Below the pieces are notes generated by a model, which saw only the letters and a list, made by a program, of their open reading frames with translations, was not told the DNA's origin and did no database searches. From an uncultured Lachnospiraceae bacterium (lineage in GTDB: Bacteria > Bacillota > Clostridia > Lachnospirales > Lachnospiraceae), in assembly GCA_947594085.1 (NCBI GenBank), contig CANQEB010000003.1, positions 1-28,657 of the forward strand: a DNA stretch of 28,657 bases, in the 5' to 3' direction. The stretch's first letter is position 1. Every line of letters begins with the position of its first letter. Positions 23,526 to 28,657 of this stretch are shown here, piece after piece. The position numbers were made by a program, and so were the translations under genes.

Positions 23526-24656
23526 ATGAGAATAGTTTTTGTGACAGAGCAACTAGGAGAAGGCGGGTCAGAGAGGGAGATTACTGCATTTGCCAGCGCG
23601 TTTGCGGAAATGGGACAAGAGGTTCACATTGTCCGTTCTAAAAATTTGAAAAAGGACTATGAACTTGATCAGAGAGTGCGCTTGCACTATATACCGTATA
23701 TACCGCTTCCTTCGCGCATAAAAAATGCCAGATTGAAAGCTTTGTCCCGATGGTTGAATGTAGTACCACAGATCCGGCGCTTGCATGCAGATATTTTCGT
23801 GCCGGTTAATCTGGCACCGCCATATTATCCGTGCCTCCGGATCGCTACATTTTTTTCCAGAACAAAGATTATATACGCAGTTCGAAACAATCTGGAGAAA
23901 AAATATGTCAATAAAAAAGACAGCAAGAAATGGAGACGTGCGGCCTGTCTGGCGGATGGAATTTGGATACAGACAAAAGAGCAGCGTATGTTTTTCCACC
24001 AAATTTTACAAAAAAAAATATTTGAAGTTCCCAATATTTTAGACGCGCACTTTCTGGATATTCCTGAGCGCGAACGGAAAACAATCTGCCGGTTTATCAG
24101 TGTGGGAAGGATTCACCCACAAAAGAATCAGAAGCTTCTGATCGAAGCATTTGGGAAAATGGTCCAGCGGACCGGAAATACGTCGGCTACTTTAACGATT
24201 TATGGCCGGGTACTTGAAAATTTCAGACAGACAGAAGAAGAACTGAGAGAATTGATTTGGAAGATTGGATTGACAGACAGAGTTTTTCTTGCAGGCAGGG
24301 CGAACGACATTGAAAAACGATATTCAGAGGCAGATGCCTTTGTGTTCAGCTCGGATTATGAAGGTTGCCCGAACGCGCTGATGGAGGCGATGGCGGCGGG
24401 TCTGCCCTGTATTTCTACAGATTGTCCTACTGGTCCCTCTTCCGTGGTCACAAGCGGAGAAGACGGACTGCTTGTGCCCGTGGGGGATGCGGAGGCGATG
24501 GCACGCGCGATGCAGTATCTGATCGAACATCCACAGGAGGCTAATCGCCTTGGTGGTGCGGCGAAGCGGAGGATGCAGGAATGGGGAAGCGCGCAGGAAC
24601 ATGCGGAGCGTCTTCTGGAAAATTTGTGCAAGATTTGCGAGCGGAGAAAACTCTGA
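23526..24656 (+). CDS. GT4-family glycosyltransferase, array member 5 (B/A mosaic)
   Basis: A 376-residue paralogue with GGSERE, FISVGRIHPQKNQ and E279/E287 in SDYEGCPNALMEAM. Residues 1 to about 188 are type B (RWLNVVPQIRRLHADI, AVRNNLEKKYVNKKD, FEVPNILDAHFLDIPERER), closest to member 3. From about residue 189 on, the protein follows type A genes: RFISVGR, AFGKMVQRTGN, NFRQTEEELRELI, EGCPNAL, NRLGGAAKRRMQEWG and EHAERL. The change falls near 24085-24095, between acceptor and donor domains. This looks like domain exchange. An A9 run at 24010-24018 is slippage-prone. ATG 23526 follows AAGGAGA at five bases; longer in-frame starts lie inside member 4. The C-terminus has an extra ERRKL. Confidence 0.9.
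   Translation: MRIVFVTEQLGEGGSEREITAFASAFAEMGQEVHIVRSKNLKKDYELDQRVRLHYIPYIPLPSRIKNARLKALSRWLNVVPQIRRLHADIFVPVNLAPPYYPCLRIATFFSRTKIIYAVRNNLEKKYVNKKDSKKWRRAACLADGIWIQTKEQRMFFHQILQKKIFEVPNILDAHFLDIPERERKTICRFISVGRIHPQKNQKLLIEAFGKMVQRTGNTSATLTIYGRVLENFRQTEEELRELIWKIGLTDRVFLAGRANDIEKRYSEADAFVFSSDYEGCPNALMEAMAAGLPCISTDCPTGPSSVVTSGEDGLLVPVGDAEAMARAMQYLIEHPQEANRLGGAAKRRMQEWGSAQEHAERLLENLCKICERRKL
24010..24018 (+). repeat. A9 homopolymer in GT4 member 5
   Basis: Nine consecutive A encode the Gln-Lys-Lys-Ile stretch just before FEVPNIL. Sister genes interrupt the run with G. It could cause replication or transcription slippage and a truncated enzyme. Confidence 0.85.
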
Positions 24657-24735
24657 GAATTGGCATGCGGGAAGCTGAACCTATGGCGCAGAAAAGATAT
24701 TGGGCAACAGAATGGTCGGAAGAGGAGAGATGGAC

Positions 24736-25689
24736 ATGTTTGCCGGAAAACAATTTGCGAACATATATCATGTGTGCATTCTGAATTGGAGAAAGTTTCG
24801 ACGCTGGCTGTTTACCTTGCCGATAATCCAGAAGACTGTCCATAAAGCATATATGCCGGATAAAAAGTTCGTATTAAGAGAGTACAAAAAACGGCTTGGC
24901 AAACTGCCTGATTTGGACTGTCCGAAAAGCTTTAACGAAAAGAATAGTTGGAGAAAAATTTATGACAGAAACCCAATATATACTTCGATGGTTGACAAAT
25001 ACTTATTGAAGGGCATTATTGCGGAAAGAGCAGGGGAGCAATATGCTATCCCTTTAATCGGGGTATGGGATACCCCGAAGGATATTGTCTGGGACAACCT
25101 GCCGGATCAGTTTGTACTGAAATGTAATCATGAAAGCGGCTCTGTCGTAGTATGCAGAAATCTGCGAGATTTTGATAGACAGCTTGCCATTGCAACCTTG
25201 AGCTGGAGACAGAGGAGAGATTATTATCTTAAGCACAGGGAGTGGCCGTACAAGAATGTTAAAAGAAAGATCATAGCTGAAGAGTATGTGGGTGAAAATC
25301 TTTTAGATTACAAAAACTACTGTTTTAATGGAAAAGTTCTTTATACATTTGTGTGGAAAAATCATTCCAGGAAAGATGGCCATAAGCCGGATGTATATTT
25401 CTGCGGTGCATATGACCGACAATGGAATAAAACAGAATTAGAAATTAGTCAGCCGTCAGAAAATATTATAGTAGAAAAACCGGCATGCTATGAGGAAATG
25501 ATAAGTGTGTCGGAAAAAATGACAGATGAGGAGATACCGTTTGTCAGCGTCGATTGCTATATTATAAACAATAGAGTGTATATTGGAGAAATGACATTTT
25601 TCCCAGGCGGCGGATATCGGGAGTTTAAGGATGAAAAATGGGATATGATTTTGGGAGATGAGGAAAAGCTGCCAGGAATCGATTACTGA
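24736..25689 (+). CDS. TupA-like ATP-grasp protein
   Basis: About 318 residues. After a basic N-terminus the TupA-like ATP-grasp blocks appear in order: FNEKNSWRKIYDRNPIYTSMVDKY, DQFVLKCNHESGSVVVC (nucleotide-binding Lys and glycine loop), IIAEEYVG, LLDYKNYCFNGK, and the metal-site end FVSVDCYIINNRVYIGEMTFFPGGG. The family is named after a Bacillus teichuronopeptide gene; members occur in capsule loci and are thought to ligate amino acids to glycan carboxylates. With the PL9 homologue this suggests an amidated uronic acid in the polymer (inference). The gene separates GT4 members 5 and 6. ATG 24736 has GAGGAG eight bases upstream; ATG 24730 and 24700 are in frame. The 79 bp before it hold no clear promoter. 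Confidence 0.82.
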   Translation: MFAGKQFANIYHVCILNWRKFRRWLFTLPIIQKTVHKAYMPDKKFVLREYKKRLGKLPDLDCPKSFNEKNSWRKIYDRNPIYTSMVDKYLLKGIIAERAGEQYAIPLIGVWDTPKDIVWDNLPDQFVLKCNHESGSVVVCRNLRDFDRQLAIATLSWRQRRDYYLKHREWPYKNVKRKIIAEEYVGENLLDYKNYCFNGKVLYTFVWKNHSRKDGHKPDVYFCGAYDRQWNKTELEISQPSENIIVEKPACYEEMISVSEKMTDEEIPFVSVDCYIINNRVYIGEMTFFPGGGYREFKDEKWDMILGDEEKLPGIDY

Positions 25690-25738
25690 GTAGAAGAATA
25701 CATTGTGTTCCTAAAAGGGATAAAGCAGGATTGATAAG

Positions 25739-26848
25739 ATGAGAGTTGCATTTATTGTATCACAGCTGACAAACGGCGGAGCGGAGAGAGAAGTGGCTGC
25801 TTTTGCAAATGAGCTTGCCGGCATGGGAGAGGAAGTACATATTGTCTGCATTCATGATGTGAAAGACGATTATATTGTGGATAATGGGTTGGTACACAGA
25901 CATTTGCTGCATCCAGCGCGGTGGTCTGTTCCAAAGCTGAGAGGTGTGTGCAATCAGTTTGCGATGGCGGTTCAGCTGCGGAAAATACGCGCGGATGTGA
26001 TTCTGGAATTTTTAGTGCGGTATGACCGTTACGGCCTGTTGCTGTTTGCAACACTGCTTTCTAAAACAAAGCTGATTTATACTGTCCGTGTCAGTCCGGC
26101 TAACGGAAGCTCGAACGAAATGAACCGGTTTAAGCATAGGATGGCATTCCGGTTTGCGGACGGCGTCTGGATCCAGACGGAAGATCAGAGACAATTTTAT
26201 CCGAAGTGGGTACAGAAGAAAATGTTTGAGGTACACAATATCCTGTCCTCTGCCTTCCTGCAGATTGAGAGAAAGAGCAGGGAGCAGATTATGCGATTTG
26301 TCAGTGCAGGCAGACTGCATCCGCAGAAAAATCAGAAGCTGTTGATCGAAGCGTTTGAGAGAATGATCCGGAGAACAGGAAATACGTCTGTCACGCTGAC
26401 GATTTATGGAATTTCCAGAAAGAATTATCGTTGGGCGGAGGACGAACTGAGAGGTTTGGTGGAACAGTTCGGGCTGCAGGAGAGGGTTTTTCTTCCGGGA
26501 CGAGCGGACGACATTGAGGCAAAATATGAAGAGGCGGACGCTTTTGTGTTCGGCTCGAATTATGAAGGTTGTCCAAATGCCCTGATGGAAGCGATGGCGG
26601 CAGGTCTGCCCTGTATCTCCACCGACTGCCCCACAGGACCGTCCATGTTGATTGAGAGCGGGAAAAACGGTCTGCTGGTGCCTGTGGGAGATGTGGAGGC
26701 AATGTCGCGCGCAATGCAATATTTGATCGAGCATCCGCAGGATGCCAATCGTCTGGGAGATGCAGCGCGGCGGAGGATGCAGGAGTGGGGGACGGCACGG
26801 GAACACGCGGAACGGCTTCGGGAGAATCTGCGCAGAATATGTTTGTGA
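25739..26848 (+). CDS. GT4-family glycosyltransferase, array member 6 (N-type A)
   Basis: A 369-residue paralogue with GGAERE, FVSAGRLHPQKNQ and E276/E284 in SNYEGCPNALMEAM (SNY in place of SDY). The N-domain is type A: HRHLLH near residue 55, CNQFAMAVQLRKIRADVIL, YTVR, RFADGVWIQTE and FEVHNIL. The C-terminal third is close to member 4 in both protein and DNA, so these two are probably the most recent relatives. The start has AGGA about ten bases upstream. The 49-bp gap from the ATP-grasp gene contains nothing else I recognise. The stop codon lies inside the 30-bp repeat that begins the duplicated membrane-protein unit. Confidence 0.9.
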   Translation: MRVAFIVSQLTNGGAEREVAAFANELAGMGEEVHIVCIHDVKDDYIVDNGLVHRHLLHPARWSVPKLRGVCNQFAMAVQLRKIRADVILEFLVRYDRYGLLLFATLLSKTKLIYTVRVSPANGSSNEMNRFKHRMAFRFADGVWIQTEDQRQFYPKWVQKKMFEVHNILSSAFLQIERKSREQIMRFVSAGRLHPQKNQKLLIEAFERMIRRTGNTSVTLTIYGISRKNYRWAEDELRGLVEQFGLQERVFLPGRADDIEAKYEEADAFVFGSNYEGCPNALMEAMAAGLPCISTDCPTGPSMLIESGKNGLLVPVGDVEAMSRAMQYLIEHPQDANRLGDAARRRMQEWGTAREHAERLRENLRRICL

Positions 26849-26874
26849 ACCATATCATGAAATAAAACAAGGAG
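26845..26874 (+). repeat. 30-bp direct repeat, copy 1
   Basis: This block, starting at the stop codon of GT4 member 6 and containing the ribosome site of the next gene, recurs at 28223-28252 with one mismatch (CATATC against CATGTC). It marks the left boundary of a 1378-bp tandem unit. Confidence 0.9.
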
Positions 26875-26882
26875 AGAGAATA

Positions 26883-28226
26883 ATGGGGGAAAAGGCCGTA
26901 GCTGTCAGAGAAAAGAGATATACGCATAATCTTGGCACGCAAAAGAAATGGGGAGGAGCAGAGTGGATCATAGCCGGTTGTGTGCTTCTGATCCGAATTC
27001 TGTTTTATCTGGCGATTAATAAGCCGCAGATAGAAGCGGACACAAAAACGTATATAGAACTGACTTGGAATACATTTTTGGAAGGAGAGCGTATGCCGCT
27101 GTACCCACTCCTCATTCAGGTGAACCGGCTTTTGTTTCATGACGGATATTTGATGGGTGAGGTCGGTTTCCAGATTATTGTCTCGCTGATTGCGGTATGG
27201 TATCTGTACCGTGCGGTACGGATGGCGACGGAGAACCGGAAGATTGCCTGTGCTATAGCTTTCTTCTATGGGGGAAATCCGTTGATTTTGCAATGTGATG
27301 TACAAATCCTTACAGAATCGCTCGCACTCTCGATCAGTGTGTTTTTGTTATATCATACAGTCTGCTATATACGGTCGCATTCTTTTAGAAGCGGGATGGC
27401 GATGGTATTCTGTGTACTGCTGTCAGTGCTTCTGAAATCAGCGATGTTTGTTTATGTGATAGCTTATCTGATCTTTATGGCGATACAGTTTTTCTGCTTG
27501 AAGGATATGAGGAAGACAACATGGAAGTTGTCCGCCGCTCTGCTTGGAATTGTCTTTTTGCTTTTGATTCATGCAGGACAGGTATGGAGAAATGCAGGAA
27601 CATTCAGCATAGACAAGAGAGGACCAACTCATATATTGGTAGCCTGCCTCGAAACAGATTTATATCAAAACTATCCAGATCAAGAATTGGTGGAAAAGAT
27701 AGAAAAGATATGGCCAGAAAATGATACATCGGTCGATGTAGCAACGACACTTAACCCAATTAGGCATCTGTTTGGCGAGACAGTGAAAGAGCGAATTGTT
27801 CGGATGAACGAATTTAATAGGTACTGCATTCGGTCAGATCCGAGTGTGTTTATAAAATATATGCTTCGGCGTTTTTCAGCTACAATGGGGCTGGAGTACA
27901 AATTAACGGTGTCTGATGTGAACGAAGGCTCGCCAGTATTCCGTAAAATATATCAGATTCAGCTAATCCTGTTTCCGCTGCTGAAGATTGGACACGTTTA
28001 TTTGATCTGCGGGGCGGTTTTGCTGTTGCTGATCGCGAAATGGAAGAGAGACAAGGAATGCCCCTGGTATTATCTGGGAACAGCGGGAATGATCCTGGTG
28101 ATTCTGGTTTCAGTAACAGTGGGAACATATAGCAGTTATAAGCGTTGTTCCAGCTATGTTCTGCCGTTTGCCTTTTTTGGACTGGCGCTGCTGTTGAAAG
28201 ATTTTCTTGCATGGATAGAGTCGTGA
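26883..28226 (+). CDS. Polytopic membrane protein, probable GT-C type glycosyltransferase
   Basis: A 447-residue protein with about ten to eleven hydrophobic helices. After the first helix an extracytoplasmic loop has an acidic motif (EADTKTY) and ERMPLYPLLIQVNRLLFHDG; later come FYGGNPLILQ and a TESLALS motif. This order (acidic loop after helix 1, P-rich patch, E-x-L in a later loop) is that of GT-C enzymes such as PMT/ArnT/GT39-like proteins, which use polyprenyl-phosphate sugars outside the membrane. I do not recognise a specific family, so substrate and exact class are open. It could glycosylate the polymer, or a surface protein, from the outer face. ATG 26883 has GGAG eight to nine bases upstream; the same frame is open back into GT4 member 6 without a good start. 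Confidence 0.65.
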   Translation: MGEKAVAVREKRYTHNLGTQKKWGGAEWIIAGCVLLIRILFYLAINKPQIEADTKTYIELTWNTFLEGERMPLYPLLIQVNRLLFHDGYLMGEVGFQIIVSLIAVWYLYRAVRMATENRKIACAIAFFYGGNPLILQCDVQILTESLALSISVFLLYHTVCYIRSHSFRSGMAMVFCVLLSVLLKSAMFVYVIAYLIFMAIQFFCLKDMRKTTWKLSAALLGIVFLLLIHAGQVWRNAGTFSIDKRGPTHILVACLETDLYQNYPDQELVEKIEKIWPENDTSVDVATTLNPIRHLFGETVKERIVRMNEFNRYCIRSDPSVFIKYMLRRFSATMGLEYKLTVSDVNEGSPVFRKIYQIQLILFPLLKIGHVYLICGAVLLLLIAKWKRDKECPWYYLGTAGMILVILVSVTVGTYSSYKRCSSYVLPFAFFGLALLLKDFLAWIES

Positions 28227-28252
28227 ACCATGTCATGAAATAAAACAAGGAG
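28223..28252 (+). repeat. 30-bp direct repeat, copy 2
   Basis: Matches 26845-26874 at 29 of 30 positions, again beginning at the stop codon of the gene before it and supplying the ribosome site of the gene after it. Confidence 0.9.
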
Positions 28253-28260
28253 TAGAGTCA

Positions 28261-28653
28261 ATGGAAGAGAGCGTCATACCTGTCAAAAAAGGACATACTC
28301 ATAATTTTGGTATGCAAAAGAAATGGGGGAGAGCGGAATGCGTCATAGCTGCTTGTGTGCTTCTGAGTCGGTTTCTACTTTATGTATCTGTTGGCATACC
28401 TAAATGGGGCGGAGATACGCAAACATACTTGGATCTTACTTTAAAGGGTTTTCTGAGAGGAGATCGTATGCCGTTGTATCCGTTGGCCATTCGACTGAAC
28501 CGACTCTTATTTCATGATGGATATCTGATAGGAGTGGTGGCTTGCCAGACGATCGTCTCGCTGATTGCGGTACGGTATTTATACCGTGCGGCGCGGATGG
28601 CGACGGAGAACCGGGGGATTGCCTGCGCTGCAGAACATCTGCAGAATCGCTAA
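28261..28653 (+). pseudogene. Second copy of the GT-C-like membrane protein, apparently truncated
   Basis: 130 codons closely related to the first 125 residues of the preceding protein (THNxGxQKKWG, GDTQTYLDLT, RMPLYPL, NRLLFHDGYL, IVSLIAVRYLYRAARMATENR). The similarity stops at IACA, followed by AEHLQNR and a stop at 28651. Downstream of the break the DNA again matches copy 1: a 10-base CAGAATCGCT occurs 12 bases past the break here and 58 bases past it in copy 1. A net loss of 46 bases would shift the frame and explain the early stop, so I read this as a broken duplicate. The match is short and the window ends at once, so a short real protein or an assembly error cannot be excluded. Confidence 0.6.
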
Positions 28654-28657
28654 CACC

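Noticed and set aside
19049..26848. The six GT4 genes as an assembly artefact
   Set aside because: The copies differ throughout their N-terminal halves, each has an intact frame, and the intergenic spacers are all different.
26391..27305. A 304-codon open frame on the minus strand across the end of GT4 member 6 and the GT-C-like gene
   Set aside because: It crosses two convincing plus-strand genes, has no recognisable motif and is repeated opposite other array members as a shadow of shared sequence.

Overview
The window looks like a low-to-mid GC Gram-positive chromosome, most likely a gut Clostridia of the Lachnospiraceae type. The reasons are AGGAGG-like ribosome binding sites, sigma-A promoters, a sortase-anchored surface protein built from Cna-B/FctA-like domains, a fragment resembling the MetV/MTHFR C-terminal domain typical of folate-using Clostridia, and a LicD/WbaP/TupA-type glycan locus. 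The genus cannot be read from the sequence alone.

Layout. (1) Positions 1-480, minus strand: the 5' part of a MetV-like cysteine-rich protein running off the left edge. (2) 480-834: a divergent promoter region. (3) 834-4600, plus strand: a membrane hybrid sensor kinase with a solute-binding-protein-like sensor and fused receiver, a small SEC-C zinc-motif protein, and a membrane DUF218/YdcF-like protein. (4) 4671-9585: a strong promoter followed by a 1611-residue surface adhesin with about nine Ig-like/isopeptide domains, three internal tandem-repeat tracts and an in-frame run of nine G. (5) 9598-18000: the glycan-assembly block, namely a TagA/WecG transferase, an O-antigen ligase/Wzy-like membrane protein, LicD, an initiating phosphoglycosyltransferase, an SDR sugar epimerase/dehydratase, a membrane acyltransferase and a membrane-anchored PL9-type pectate lyase homologue. 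(6) 18014-26848: a radical SAM protein, then six tandem paralogous GT4 glycosyltransferases with a TupA-like ATP-grasp gene before the sixth. (7) 26845-28657: a tandem duplication of a polytopic, probably GT-C type, membrane protein, the second copy ending early.

From 4750 to the right edge every gene is on the plus strand, gaps are at most about 95 bp, several genes overlap, and I see no terminator or convincing internal promoter. Adhesin and glycan genes are therefore probably one very long transcription unit. The genes suggest a lipid-linked surface polysaccharide: the phosphoglycosyltransferase starts it, TagA-like and GT4 enzymes extend it, the Wzy-like protein polymerises or transfers it, and LicD, acyltransferase, ATP-grasp and possibly radical SAM enzymes decorate it. 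The PL9 lyase and the TupA-like ligase together hint at uronic acid in the polymer (inference). No flippase, ABC exporter or chain-length regulator lies in the window.

The most unusual part is the GT4 array. By N-terminal domain the genes alternate in two subtypes (B-A-B-A-B-[ATP-grasp]-A), as if a two-gene cassette had been copied three times. The fifth gene joins a B-type N-terminal domain to an A-type C-terminal domain, with the switch near the domain boundary. Together with the G9 tract in the adhesin and the duplicated right end, the region looks built for surface variation.
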